Shown: positions 7,790 through 18,425, counted from the stretch's first letter. The stretch: 64,000 nt of DNA from Clostridiaceae bacterium (GCA_902363735.1 CABJBA010000001.1:682001-746000); one strand, 5' to 3'. Numbers and translations are program-made. Notes: a model not told the origin generated them from the letters alone.

Positions 7790-9034
7790 ATGCGTATTTA
7801 TTTGCTTGAGTTAAAGCGTGTGCTTAAATCACGTCGTACGATTGTTTTATTATTAATTGCACTGATCATGTCCGCAGTTATGGCATGGCTCCCTGTTATG
7901 TTTGAGGACATCAATCAATATGATAACAATGGTAATAAGGTAGCGGAGTTAAATGGCCTGGACGCGATTGCTTATAAAAAGTCTCTTCGCTCTGCCAATA
8001 ACGGAGAAGTTACCCCGGAAAAGCTCAAAGAGGCTTTAACAATCTATCAAAATACTGTTAAGCCATATGGAGTGGACAGTATTTATAGTGGGGATTTCCC
8101 GACAGAAATTTACATCAAAAAAGTATTTCCGGTAGAAGCACTTCTAGGCAGATTGCCCGAAGCATTTTCTGACCCCCAAACGGGGCAGGGAACAAGTTTA
8201 ATGGAGATTTCTCCCGATAAATTATACAGATTTTATGAGCAAACGCAACAGCATTTGAAAGACATTATGCAGATGGAGCAAAAGGAACACCCTGCTGCAC
8301 AGGGACAAGCGCTGCAAAAATACACAGAGGTAAAAACGCCCTTTCAGTTTTACGCCGGTTATTCAAGGGATGCTTTTGATTACATTATACTTTTGATTTT
8401 TCTCCTTGTCATTTTATGTACCGCTGCTGCTACGCCCACATTTTCTAATGAATATCAAACGGGTTCGGATAGTATCTTGCGCTGCGCAAAGTATGGTCGT
8501 ACCCGATTGGCAATTGTAAAAATAATGGCTGCACTTACCATTTTTGTCGTAGCGTTCATTGTATGTATTTCACTGCATTTACTCATATCAAATCTTTCAT
8601 TCGGAACGGAGTGCATGAAAACATCAATGCAGATGTTATTTTCCGTTATTAGCTTGCCTGCATTTAATTTAGGACAGCTCCAAATGATGTTGGCAATCGG
8701 AGGACTTCTTTCCTTACTGGCAACGATCAGCTTCACATTGTTTTTATCAGCTAAATTCAAGGATTCTATTTCTGTTATCCTGATTGCGATTGTAACGTGT
8801 CTGCTTCCGATATTCACCTATTCTGCTGGAGCAAATTGGCTTACCTTTATCTTACCGTCCGGGGGAATCGGTATGCAGAACAGCTTGCTTTACCAACTGA
8901 CAGGCTTTGCCTACCTGCATATTGGTAAGATAAGCGTGTGGTCGCCTTATGTAATAATGGCGGCAGCAATAATTGAAATCCCTGTATTTCTGTTCCTTTC
9001 TGTACGAGCTTACTGCAAACATCAAGTTGCGTGA
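7790..9034 (+). CDS. ABC-2 type permease partner
   Basis: 414 aa. One N-terminal helix (TIVLLLIALIMSAVMAWLPV), a large extracytoplasmic domain of roughly 150 residues, then five or six C-terminal helices, the layout of ABC-2 permeases with an outer loop. TPTFSNEYQTGSDSILRCAKYGRTRL is the conserved cytoplasmic coupling segment after the second helix. It lies 3 nt downstream of the ATPase gene, so the two are translated together. The substrate is unknown. Confidence 0.85.
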   Translation: MRIYLLELKRVLKSRRTIVLLLIALIMSAVMAWLPVMFEDINQYDNNGNKVAELNGLDAIAYKKSLRSANNGEVTPEKLKEALTIYQNTVKPYGVDSIYSGDFPTEIYIKKVFPVEALLGRLPEAFSDPQTGQGTSLMEISPDKLYRFYEQTQQHLKDIMQMEQKEHPAAQGQALQKYTEVKTPFQFYAGYSRDAFDYIILLIFLLVILCTAAATPTFSNEYQTGSDSILRCAKYGRTRLAIVKIMAALTIFVVAFIVCISLHLLISNLSFGTECMKTSMQMLFSVISLPAFNLGQLQMMLAIGGLLSLLATISFTLFLSAKFKDSISVILIAIVTCLLPIFTYSAGANWLTFILPSGGIGMQNSLLYQLTGFAYLHIGKISVWSPYVIMAAAIIEIPVFLFLSVRAYCKHQVA

Positions 9035-9134
9035 CTAAACTATTTACAAAATGTACACTTTACAAAACAGTCCAACAGTAACGCAAGACATCGTTTGGCA
9101 ATAGAAATATTAAATAAAGTATATAGTTTTAGTT

Positions 9135-9182
9135 AAACGACGGTTTTGAACTATTTTATTCAATACCGTCGTTTTTCCTTTT
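9135..9182 (+). terminator. Terminator of the VanRS-ABC operon
   Basis: AAACGACGGT (9135-9144) pairs with ACCGTCGTTT (9165-9174), followed by TTCCTTTT. Confidence 0.75.
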
Positions 9183-9716
9183 AAAAGATGGAACTATGGT
9201 GGGTGTATTAAAGTCGCCCTTTTTAAGACATGCCTACTAGGAATGGTATTCCAAGCACCAGATCGTCCGATGTTTGTTTATTCTGCTGTTTCGTAATTGC
9301 TCAACACATATCAGAAATAGTTCCCGAAGGCGATTCCTGATTAGTAATAGGTATAACAGTGTGTCACGAATTGTTACCCTTTTGTGCATATAGGATAACG
9401 CTCAGCAGACAAAACTCATATTCTATACTATAAGCGGCAAATCGAAGTTTCCAAAGGATATAAACGTATGCCCAACCCACTTGATCCGGCATTAATTCCT
9501 AAATATATAAAGCCAATTGGTTATTCCGCCAATCTATGAACCAATTGTTGCGGAATACACTTCTACGTGTGAAGTCAAGAACTATGCTGAATCTTGATGA
9601 TGAACCGGAGGAAGAAGATCAAATTTTAGTATGTTATTAGTTGGGCGCCCCGATTTGACTAAATAGGGCGGCCCTACCTATTCGAAAATAAAATACTTTT
9701 CAAAAGGAGTATGTCT
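9183..9716. other. Gene-poor stretch with decayed coding sequence
   Basis: There is no intact gene between the terminator and the flavoenzyme gene. It contains the multicopper-oxidase remnant listed separately and a GC-rich inverted repeat (GGGCGCCC and AGGGCGGCCC, about 9642-9674). The rest shows nothing I can name. Confidence 0.5.
9468..9597 (+). pseudogene. Remnant of a multicopper oxidase N-terminus (CotA/bilirubin-oxidase-like)
   Basis: After AAAGGATATAAACGT, ATG 9468 opens MPNPLDPALIPKYIKPIG, then a one-base shift gives IPPIYEPIVAEYTSTCEVKN before a stop at 9595. This matches the start of bacterial multicopper oxidases (NPLDP-x-LIPKY ... PPIYEP). Roughly 450 further residues, including all copper ligands, are missing. 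The gene is dead. Confidence 0.6.
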
Positions 9717-11165
9717 ATGGATGATTTTCTTAACGGCTTAACTGGCCGTATTGTAATACCAACCGATCTTGTCTACAACAAAGTGAGACAGGACTATAAT
9801 CGAGCAATTCAGCAATTTCCAATAATCATTGACTACTGTAGAAACACTGGAGATGTTGCAAATGCTGTTTGCTGGTCAAGAAAATTTCATGTGCCGATCC
9901 GCATACGAAACGGCGGCCACAATTATGAAGGCTATTCGAATGGTGACTGCACCCTTGTTATTGATGTAAGCGAGATGAATCATCTATTTCTTAATAAGTG
10001 TGAAAATCTGCTAACAGTACAAAGCGGCGTAACAAACCGGCAGGTGTATGAATTTATTTCCTCAAAGGGGTATCCGTTTCCCGGAGGAACCTGCCCGACA
10101 GTAGGCGTGGGCGGTTATACCATGGGCGGAGGATGGGGACTTTCCTGCCGTTATCTCGGGCTGGGCTGCGACAGCCTTGAGGAACTTGAACTTGTCAATT
10201 ACGAAGGTGAAGTTGTGAAAGCAAGTCGTATCTGCAACGCGGATCTCTTCTGGGCATGCCAAGGAGCGGGCGGAGGCAATTTTGGGGTTGTCGTATTGAT
10301 GAAATTCAGGCTTCCACCCAAGGTAAAAAAAGTCACTTTGATTGAAATTGACTATCTCCATGTCAATGGGAAAGAGCAGGAAGCGTTTCTTCAGACCTGG
10401 CAGCAATGGCTGAAGGATGCTGACCCCAAAGTTACGCTGGTTTCAAGAATTTATAACTCAGCGAATGACGGCCTTGCCATGCTTGTACGAGGTGTTTTTT
10501 ACGGCCAGCCGGAGGAGGCAGAACAGATTCTAAAACCGTTTCTTGAGCTTGAGGGAGCGGAATATATCATTGATTATATCACATTCCTTGAAGCGGTGAC
10601 GATTATCGGCAGCAGCTATCCGCCTTTTGAAAAGTTTAATTCTGTCAGCCGCTTTGTCCAGAAGGAATTCAATAAATGTGAAATTTCAACCCTAGTCGAT
10701 CTGATTCAGGAGCGTCCTCAAGGCTCAGTCTTCGTAGGGTTATCCATGTATGCAATGGGAGGCAGAGTCAGCGAAGTCGGGACAGACGAGACCGCCTTCT
10801 TTTACCGGAATTCCCATTATATTATTTGGCTGGAAACCGTATGGGAGGAAAAACGGTTTGCAGAGGAAAACAGGCTATGGGTCAGCCAACGCTTTCCTGT
10901 TCTTGCCTCAGTTACCATGGGCTCTTATATCAATTTTCCCTATAACAAGCTGCCTGATTATCTCGAGGAGTATTACGGCACACATGTCTGCAGGCTAAAA
11001 GGAATCAAAGAAAAGTACGACCCATTCAATGTTTTCACATTCCCGCAGGGAATCGGGAACAAGGAACATCAACTAATGGAGCCGGTATATTCCGAAGACT
11101 CTGAAAAATTCATAAAATATTCAGGGGATGAAGCGTATCGCGGATTCCGTTATGTAAAAAGGTAG
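9717..11165 (+). CDS. Berberine-bridge-type FAD-dependent oxidoreductase
   Basis: ATG 9717 is preferred over 9711 because AAGGAG ends 7 nt before it. The roughly 480-residue protein has an FAD_binding_4 domain then a BBE tail (YDPFNVFTFPQGI). Both residues for bicovalent flavin attachment are present: His in RNGGHNYEGY (residue 68) and Cys in GWGLSCRYLGLG (residue 144). Such enzymes oxidise alcohols, oligosaccharide reducing ends or specialised metabolites using oxygen or another acceptor. No biosynthetic partners are adjacent except a dead multicopper oxidase, so the substrate is unknown; oligosaccharide oxidation is a guess from the sugar operons that follow. Confidence 0.9.
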   Translation: MDDFLNGLTGRIVIPTDLVYNKVRQDYNRAIQQFPIIIDYCRNTGDVANAVCWSRKFHVPIRIRNGGHNYEGYSNGDCTLVIDVSEMNHLFLNKCENLLTVQSGVTNRQVYEFISSKGYPFPGGTCPTVGVGGYTMGGGWGLSCRYLGLGCDSLEELELVNYEGEVVKASRICNADLFWACQGAGGGNFGVVVLMKFRLPPKVKKVTLIEIDYLHVNGKEQEAFLQTWQQWLKDADPKVTLVSRIYNSANDGLAMLVRGVFYGQPEEAEQILKPFLELEGAEYIIDYITFLEAVTIIGSSYPPFEKFNSVSRFVQKEFNKCEISTLVDLIQERPQGSVFVGLSMYAMGGRVSEVGTDETAFFYRNSHYIIWLETVWEEKRFAEENRLWVSQRFPVLASVTMGSYINFPYNKLPDYLEEYYGTHVCRLKGIKEKYDPFNVFTFPQGIGNKEHQLMEPVYSEDSEKFIKYSGDEAYRGFRYVKR

Positions 11166-11174
11166 CAAAAGGAA

Positions 11175-11213
11175 GAGGCGAATACCGACTATAGGATTCT
11201 CGCCTTTTATTTA
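11175..11213 (+). terminator. Terminator after the FAD oxidoreductase
   Basis: AGGCGA (11176-11181) pairs with TCGCCT (11200-11205), followed by TTTATTT. It can also serve the convergent rpiR-type gene. Confidence 0.5.
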
Positions 11214-11232
11214 ACTGATTTACAATGATTTC

Positions 11233-12003
11233 TTACTCAATTTCATCCTCCGGCTGCTGTTCCAAACGAAAAAGCTTCATATATTCTTCCAAAATCAATT
11301 CGGTTACCAGATAAAAGCCAATCCTTGATGTAATATCAGCATCCCTGTAGTTCAGTTTCCTGAAATAAGCATACAGGCTCACTACACTGCTGCCGGAAAT
11401 AGGGTTCTGGCTCATTCCTGTAAGTGTCACAATAGGGACTCCCTTGGTCTGGGCAATGTAAGAGAGCTTGCATATAATATCGGTACTTCCGGAATAACTG
11501 ATAAAAAAAGCGATTTGTCCCTGTGTCAGGTTATTGGCATACAGGATACAATTATCACGGTCATCAGGGACAATAATGATTTTATTCAGATGCTCAAGCT
11601 TCTTTGCCATATCCAAAGCCACAATCCTGGAGAGGCCCAGTGCAAAAAATATCACCTGGCGGCTGTCATAGATCAATCTTGCCGTTTTCTCAATGTTCTG
11701 CCGTGAATTGATGTCCAGTGTCTGTTTTAAACTGTTCATAACAGAGGTCTGCTGTTCAGCAGCCTCCATTCCATACTGTTTCCGATCATGTATGATCTGA
11801 TACTTTAGCTCACTGAACCCATGATAGCCCAGTTTTTTACAAAGCCTCACAATGGAATTAGGTGACAGATATAACTCTTCAGCCACCTTGGCAATCTTTA
11901 AATTCTGCAATATGCCGTAATGTTCCAGTAAATAATTGACAATTTTTTCTTCTGTAGGATTCAGCTTTATTCCCCTGTTTGACAGCTGATCAAAAAAATT
12001 CAT
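11233..12003 (-). CDS. RpiR/MurR-family sugar-phosphate-sensing regulator
   Basis: 256 aa. The N-terminal HTH_6 domain has IAKVAEELYLSPNSIVRLCKKLGYHGFSELKYQI; the C-terminal SIS domain (about 100-230) has the sugar-phosphate loop FISYSGSTDIICKL. It is divergent from the PTS/GH4/ChbG operon at 12191 and separated by a region with a long inverted repeat, so it is the likely local repressor or activator, sensing the phosphorylated sugar made by that operon. Confidence 0.88.
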   Translation of the reverse strand: MNFFDQLSNRGIKLNPTEEKIVNYLLEHYGILQNLKIAKVAEELYLSPNSIVRLCKKLGYHGFSELKYQIIHDRKQYGMEAAEQQTSVMNSLKQTLDINSRQNIEKTARLIYDSRQVIFFALGLSRIVALDMAKKLEHLNKIIIVPDDRDNCILYANNLTQGQIAFFISYSGSTDIICKLSYIAQTKGVPIVTLTGMSQNPISGSSVVSLYAYFRKLNYRDADITSRIGFYLVTELILEEYMKLFRLEQQPEDEIE

Positions 12004-12035
12004 TTTCCACCCTCCGAAGCGCCTTTTCTAATGAT

Positions 12036-12068
12036 GTAAAAAAATACACATTTTGTGTTATTTTTTAC
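12036..12068. promoter_or_regulatory. Long inverted repeat, probable RpiR operator
   Basis: GTAAAAAAATACACA (12036-12050) and TGTGTTATTTTTTAC (12054-12068) pair at 13 of 15 positions around a TTT centre. It lies in the divergent rpiR-PTS intergenic region. A second, shorter dyad TTTCAT...ATGAAA surrounds ACCGGTA about 30 bp upstream of the PTS gene. Confidence 0.5.
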
Positions 12069-12190
12069 TTTTCGTATATAAATAATAATATACTTCCAAA
12101 CTCTTGTAAATCTAAATTAATCCTATATTATAAAACTATAATTTCATACCGGTAATGAAATCATTACATTAAGGAGACGGAGGGTCTTAA

Positions 12191-13822
12191 ATGAAAGAGT
12201 TTTGGCAAAGATTCGGAAAATCGCTGCTTCTGCCCATTTCTACCATAGCAGTCGCTGGTATATTCAGCGGTCTTGCAGCAGCAATGCAGAACAGCGCAAT
12301 TGTTGGGGAAACATTTGTAAGTCTTGTATACGTCCAGAATTTTATTGGTTTTATCCGTAGGCTGGCCGGATTGGTATTCGGGAACCTGCCTTTGTTTTTC
12401 TGTATGTCCATTGCTATCGGCATGGCAAAAGATGAGAAACCGACCGCAGCATTTTCCGCTGTCCTGGGCTTCCTTGTATTTCATTACACCTTAAATTACA
12501 TTCTGGGACTGAAGGGCATCACCGCTGAATCCACCAGCATCAGCAAGCTTATGGAACTGGGGATGTCACAGGTGGACGCAACCATTGTAAATGCCAAGTA
12601 TGAAACCATGCTGGGATATTTCACACTTCGCATGAACGTATTTGGAGGTATTCTCGTAGGAATTCTTGTAAACGCTTTACATAACCGGTTCTACACCATT
12701 ACACTTCCAAGTGCCGTTAATTTTTTCGGAGGAAAACGTTTTGTCCCGCTAATCACCATTATCACCATTCCGCTGGCAGGAATCGCATCTTACTTCATCT
12801 GGCCGTTCTTTAACACATTCATCGGACTGATCGGCAGCTGGATTAACTCCATTGGAGTATTTGGACCATTTGTATACGGTGCTGCCAACAGGCTTTTGAT
12901 CCCTACCGGCCTCCACCATATTTTAAACCAGGTGGTGCGCTTTACACCTGTAGGAGGAACAGCGACCATAGATGGGCAGACCGTTATGGGTGCGTTAAAT
13001 ATTTTTAATACTGCCATTGCGTCAAACAGCCAGGTCCCTAATGAAGTTTTTCAGATGGGTGCACGCTACGTAGGCCAGGGCCACTCTCTTGTGGTTATCT
13101 TCGGACTTCCGGCTGCTGCCTTTGCCATGTACCGGTCTGCAGATGATCAAAACAAAAAAAGAGTCAAGGCACTGCTCTCTGCAAGTGTTACCGCTTCCAT
13201 CCTGACAGGCGTTACAGAGCCGCTGGAATTTTCCTTTATGTTTATTTCGCCGGTGCTTTTCCTGTTCCATGTAATTATGACAGGAATCGGCTACATGACA
13301 GCCGCTTTGCTCCATTGCAGCGTTGGAGGCGTGCAGGCAGGGCTGATTGATTTTACGATTTTCGGTATTTTCCGTGGAGCACAGAGCAAATGGTACCTTG
13401 TGGTATTGATCGGAATTGGTATGGCGGTTATCTACTATTACGGTTTCACCTACCTGATCCAAAAGTTTAATATTTCAACTCCCGGAAGAAATGAAGGGAA
13501 TGATGCCGAAGATGAAAAAAAAGCACCTGTAAATTCCGGAAGCGGCTCAAAGCTGGCAGAACAGATCCTGGAATATTTAGGTGGCAGAGAAAACATCGGT
13601 GAAATCAACAACTGCTTCACCAGACTGCGTGTTACCATCAAGGATATGTCCCTGGTTCAAGAGCAAAATTTAAAATCAACCGGCGCATCAGGCATTGTCT
13701 GCCCCTCTGCCAATCAGATACAAGTCATCTACGGCTTGAAAGTTGAAAGCATTGCAAGAGATGTGAAAGCATTGTACCACGCTCAACATACAGGAAAGGA
13801 TTTAAAAAAAGATGAAACATAA
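12191..13822 (+). CDS. PTS alpha-glucoside-type transporter, EIIC-EIIB fusion
   Basis: 543 aa: an N-terminal EIIC domain of about ten helices (residues 1-430, with TGVTEPLEFSFMFI and the HHILNQVVRF loop) and a C-terminal EIIB domain whose phospho-cysteine is in EINNCFTRLRVTI. It belongs to the GlvC/MalX-type glucose superfamily. It lacks a fused EIIA, so EIIA must come from elsewhere. The start follows AAGGAGACGGAGGG. The stop overlaps the GH4 start by 11 bp, which couples uptake/phosphorylation to hydrolysis. Maltose-like or other alpha-linked disaccharides are the expected substrates. Confidence 0.9.
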   Translation: MKEFWQRFGKSLLLPISTIAVAGIFSGLAAAMQNSAIVGETFVSLVYVQNFIGFIRRLAGLVFGNLPLFFCMSIAIGMAKDEKPTAAFSAVLGFLVFHYTLNYILGLKGITAESTSISKLMELGMSQVDATIVNAKYETMLGYFTLRMNVFGGILVGILVNALHNRFYTITLPSAVNFFGGKRFVPLITIITIPLAGIASYFIWPFFNTFIGLIGSWINSIGVFGPFVYGAANRLLIPTGLHHILNQVVRFTPVGGTATIDGQTVMGALNIFNTAIASNSQVPNEVFQMGARYVGQGHSLVVIFGLPAAAFAMYRSADDQNKKRVKALLSASVTASILTGVTEPLEFSFMFISPVLFLFHVIMTGIGYMTAALLHCSVGGVQAGLIDFTIFGIFRGAQSKWYLVVLIGIGMAVIYYYGFTYLIQKFNISTPGRNEGNDAEDEKKAPVNSGSGSKLAEQILEYLGGRENIGEINNCFTRLRVTIKDMSLVQEQNLKSTGASGIVCPSANQIQVIYGLKVESIARDVKALYHAQHTGKDLKKDET

Positions 13823-15137
13823 GTTAAAGATTACGATTGTGGGAGGAGGTTCCACCTGGACCCCCGGCATATTAAATGCATTTATCCGCCACATGGACAC
13901 TCTCCCAGTCACAGAACTGACACTTTACGATATTGACGCAGAGCGCCAGGCCCCTATTGGAGAATATGCGCAGCTGTTGTTTCGCCAATACGCGCCTCAG
14001 GTAAAAGTTATTTATACAACAAGCAAAGACGCTGCTTATGACTCTGTGGATTTTGTAATGGTTCAGATCCGTACAGGCGGATATCATATGCGGGAAAAGG
14101 ATGAAAAGGTTCCTATGGAATACGGAGTGCTTGGTCAGGAAACCTGCGGACCCGGCGGTTTTGCCTATGGAATCCGCTCCTTAAAGGACATGATTGAGAT
14201 TGTAAAAGATGTGCGTAAACACTGTCAAAATGCCTGGATTTTGAATTACACCAATCCAGCCGCCATTGTAGCCTACGGCCTGCAGCGTGAATTCCCTGAT
14301 GACAAAAGAATTCTTAATATTTGTGATCAGCCGATCAACCTGATTCATTCTTTCGCCAAACTGCTGGAGGTACCGGCAAAAACCCTGGAGCCCACTTATT
14401 TCGGTCTTAACCACTTCGGATGGTTTACCCACCTTTACAATCAAAATGGTCAGGATCTCCTTCCCCAGCTAAAAGAACGGATAAAGGATAAGGGATTTCT
14501 CCCTGCTGATGCCGCTGAGCGCGACCCTTCCTGGCTGGACACTTACGCACTGGTGCAGGATATGATTCATGATTTTGATGAATATGTACCTTCCACCTAC
14601 CTTCAATACTACATTTATCCGGAATACAAAGCTTCCAAATTAAATCCGGATTATACCCGAGCAAACGAAGTCATGGATGGCCGTGAAAAACAGGTATTTT
14701 CCGAATGCCGCCGCGCAGTCAGACAAAACAGCCTGGATGGGATTCATGTTGTAAAAAATGAGGCTCACGGTGATATGATTCTGTCCATAGCGGAAGCCAT
14801 TTACTTAAATAAAAATACGTACTACATTGTAATGGTTGAAAATAAAGGAATCATTGAGAATCTTCCGGATGATGCAGTTGTGGAAGTGACTTGCCTGCTG
14901 GGCAGCCGCGGGCCTAAACCATTCCACACCGGCCCGGTCTCTGTCTTTTATAAAGCATTACTGGAAAACCAGTACGCCTACGAACGCCTGACCTGCGAAG
15001 CTTATTTTGAAGGCAGCTACACAAAAGCATTGCAGGCTCTGACATTAAACCGCACTGTTACAGATGCCAAAAAAGCCAGAAAGATTCTGGACCGCTTGAT
15101 TGAAGAAAACCGAGGCTACTGGCCTGAGCTGACCTGA
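13812..15137 (+). CDS. GH4 6-phospho-alpha-glucosidase-like enzyme
   Basis: 441 aa, full family length. The NAD-binding start is ITIVGGGSTWTPGIL; the Mn-binding Cys and His are in NICDQP and GLNHFGWF; QETCGPGGFAYGIR and NYTNPAAIV are family motifs. GH4 enzymes use NAD+ and Mn2+ in a redox elimination mechanism and cleave 6-phospho-disaccharides inside the cell. The coupling to a GlvC-like PTS points to 6-phospho-alpha-glucosides. The ChbG-like gene downstream raises the possibility of an acetylated substrate. Confidence 0.88.
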   Translation: MKHKLKITIVGGGSTWTPGILNAFIRHMDTLPVTELTLYDIDAERQAPIGEYAQLLFRQYAPQVKVIYTTSKDAAYDSVDFVMVQIRTGGYHMREKDEKVPMEYGVLGQETCGPGGFAYGIRSLKDMIEIVKDVRKHCQNAWILNYTNPAAIVAYGLQREFPDDKRILNICDQPINLIHSFAKLLEVPAKTLEPTYFGLNHFGWFTHLYNQNGQDLLPQLKERIKDKGFLPADAAERDPSWLDTYALVQDMIHDFDEYVPSTYLQYYIYPEYKASKLNPDYTRANEVMDGREKQVFSECRRAVRQNSLDGIHVVKNEAHGDMILSIAEAIYLNKNTYYIVMVENKGIIENLPDDAVVEVTCLLGSRGPKPFHTGPVSVFYKALLENQYAYERLTCEAYFEGSYTKALQALTLNRTVTDAKKARKILDRLIEENRGYWPELT

Positions 15138-15154
15138 CAGAAAGGATTCTATCT

Positions 15155-15883
15155 ATGTGTAAAATGATTATAAATGCAGATGACTTCGGCTATTGCCGGG
15201 CTGTTAATTATGGGATCATGGATGCTCATCTGCAGGGGGTACTCACATCCACAACACTTTTAACCAATACCCCAGGCTTCCGGCACGCTGCCTCTCTGGC
15301 TAAAGAATGCCCCTCTCTGGGCGTTGGCCTGCATTTAAACATCGCTCTTGGGCAGCCTTTTACCTCGGGAAGTACCCTGACGGGAGAAAACGGGGCATTT
15401 ATTAAGCCAGGAAATCTGCCGTCCTCTCACAAATATCTGCCGGAAGATATTCAGATAGAACTGGAGGCTCAATACCAGAAGTTTGTGGAGGTAATGGGAA
15501 AAAAGCCAACTCATCTGGACTCTCACTTATTCACAACAGACAGCAATTCTGTTATGGCTGATGCAGCCAGGGAACTTGCCGAAAAATATCGGCTGCCCCT
15601 GAGAAACCACGACATATCAGGCTTTCCCCACGTGGATTTTATACAGTTCCGCACATACCAGGAGGAACCAGGACTGTCTTATATATACAATCATATAAAA
15701 GATATATCTTCCAAGCCATATGTGGAACTGATGAGCCATCCGGCCTATGTGGATTCTTATCTGCTCCAATCCTCCTCTTACAATATGCAGCGCCTTGCAG
15801 AATTGGATTTTCTGGTTAGCAGCAAAACAAAAGATATGCTTCAGAAATATTCGGTAGAATTGATCAATTACAGCCAGTTGTGA
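15155..15883 (+). CDS. chbG: ChbG/YdjC-family carbohydrate deacetylase
   Basis: 242 aa. Metal-binding motifs are visible: INADDFGYC, GLHLNIALG and THLDSHL, with MSHPAYVD near the end. Characterised ChbG removes an acetyl group from phosphorylated or free N-acetylated disaccharides before hydrolysis. It starts 17 nt after the GH4 stop, as third gene of the RpiR-associated operon. In chb operons it accompanies a PTS and a GH4 enzyme, the same logic as here, though the PTS here is of the alpha-glucoside rather than the chitobiose type. Confidence 0.85.
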   Translation: MCKMIINADDFGYCRAVNYGIMDAHLQGVLTSTTLLTNTPGFRHAASLAKECPSLGVGLHLNIALGQPFTSGSTLTGENGAFIKPGNLPSSHKYLPEDIQIELEAQYQKFVEVMGKKPTHLDSHLFTTDSNSVMADAARELAEKYRLPLRNHDISGFPHVDFIQFRTYQEEPGLSYIYNHIKDISSKPYVELMSHPAYVDSYLLQSSSYNMQRLAELDFLVSSKTKDMLQKYSVELINYSQL

Positions 15884-15889
15884 TCATAT

Positions 15890-15936
15890 AACACGGAGGC
15901 ATCCTAAATCTGTTTAGTGAATGCCTCTGTGTTTTT
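15890..15936 (+). terminator. Terminator of the PTS-GH4-chbG operon
   Basis: ACACGGAGGCAT (15891-15902) pairs with ATGCCTCTGTGT (15921-15932), then TTTTT. Confidence 0.85.
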
Positions 15937-16043
15937 CTGCATGCAAGCCTCTCCCCAGAAGTTTTCATTTGAGTGCATCTTATTGACGATACAAGGGTGC
16001 CAGTGTTGGGTTTAGCACTTTTTCTAATATTTTGCTTACGTGG

Positions 16044-16069
16044 AAAGAGGGAGTCACTCCCTCTTTTTT
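16044..16069. terminator. Compact bidirectional terminator between convergent operons
   Basis: AGAGGGAG, a 3-nt loop and CTCCCTCT, with A and T runs on either side, at 16045-16064. It ends the GH1 operon on the minus strand. Confidence 0.75.
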
Positions 16070-16100
16070 CAATTTTATCTAAATAGAATTCTTACGTTCT

Positions 16101-17567
<1,467 letters not shown>

Positions 17568-18425
17568 CTATCGTTGAATTCTGTGTCCCAGGAAATCAGC
17601 CAGGCGCTCATCGGAATAGATTAAATCAACGGTCTTATATCTATGTTTATATCCTTCACCCATTGGTGACTGAAACGGCACGTCTTCTTTGTAGTTTTCT
17701 TTTAGCTCATGGTCAAAGCATTCTACTAAATCATCCAGATACTCAATCCCAATTGGAAATTTATTATGTGCGGGATAAAGGGCAGTGATCCGGTCTCTGT
17801 TTTCTCCCAGACGTTTCAAGCTATTGAAGGTGGCTGAAAATGGAGCCTGTTCATCGCTGCTTAAAAAATGCCAGATATTATTTGCGGTCAGCTGATCTCC
17901 AGAAAAAAGTCTTCCTGTTTCCTGTTCAAGAAACATAATGTGACCATAGCTGTGACCTGGTGTATGGAAAATTTCCACATGCTTTCCGCCCAGATCAATC
18001 ACATCATGATTCAGCAGAAAATGAGGGTTCAGTTTCTGGGAAATGGGCGTATTGACATAGGTATCTTCCTCTATTTCCCCATTTAGCTGGGGCATCTTAT
18101 TGAGGCGGTAAGTCAGCATCTTACTTTTAACAGACGGATTGTCGTTCATCAGAAGTTTTCCGTAATCCAGAGGGTGAATCCAAAGATCCCCAAAGTGTCC
18201 GGCCCCTAATGCGTGATCCGGATCTCCATGAGTTACTGCCAGAATGACGGGCAGCGTTGTAATTGACTGAATAATTGGGTGAATGTCCTCATATCCATAA
18301 CCGCAATCAATTAACAATGCCTTTTCTTCTCCAATCAGAAGGTAGCAATGAACGCTCTCTGTCTCGGTAATAACATATAAATCATCTGCTATTTTTTCTG
18401 TTTTATTAATTCTGGTTGAAATCAT
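17568..18425 (-). CDS. Metallo-beta-lactamase-fold hydrolase in the beta-glucoside operon
   Basis: 285 aa. Metal motifs: VTHGDPDH (a variant of HxHxDH with the second His replaced by Asp), HTPGHSYGH, LFSGDQ and PAHNKF. The replacement means the dinuclear site may bind metal differently. Its start follows AAAGGAGATGAGTGA. It lies between the PTS and GH1 genes with short gaps, so it probably acts on something from the same sugar pathway, such as an ester or lactone substituent of an aryl-glucoside. That is inference; MBL-fold proteins have very varied substrates. Confidence 0.8.
   Translation of the reverse strand: MISTRINKTEKIADDLYVITETESVHCYLLIGEEKALLIDCGYGYEDIHPIIQSITTLPVILAVTHGDPDHALGAGHFGDLWIHPLDYGKLLMNDNPSVKSKMLTYRLNKMPQLNGEIEEDTYVNTPISQKLNPHFLLNHDVIDLGGKHVEIFHTPGHSYGHIMFLEQETGRLFSGDQLTANNIWHFLSSDEQAPFSATFNSLKRLGENRDRITALYPAHNKFPIGIEYLDDLVECFDHELKENYKEDVPFQSPMGEGYKHRYKTVDLIYSDERLADFLGHRIQR

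Noticed and set aside
4457..9034. Vancomycin-resistance (van) cluster
   Set aside because: No vanH, ligase, vanX or vanY genes are present; only VanR/VanS/VanZ-like proteins and an ABC exporter.
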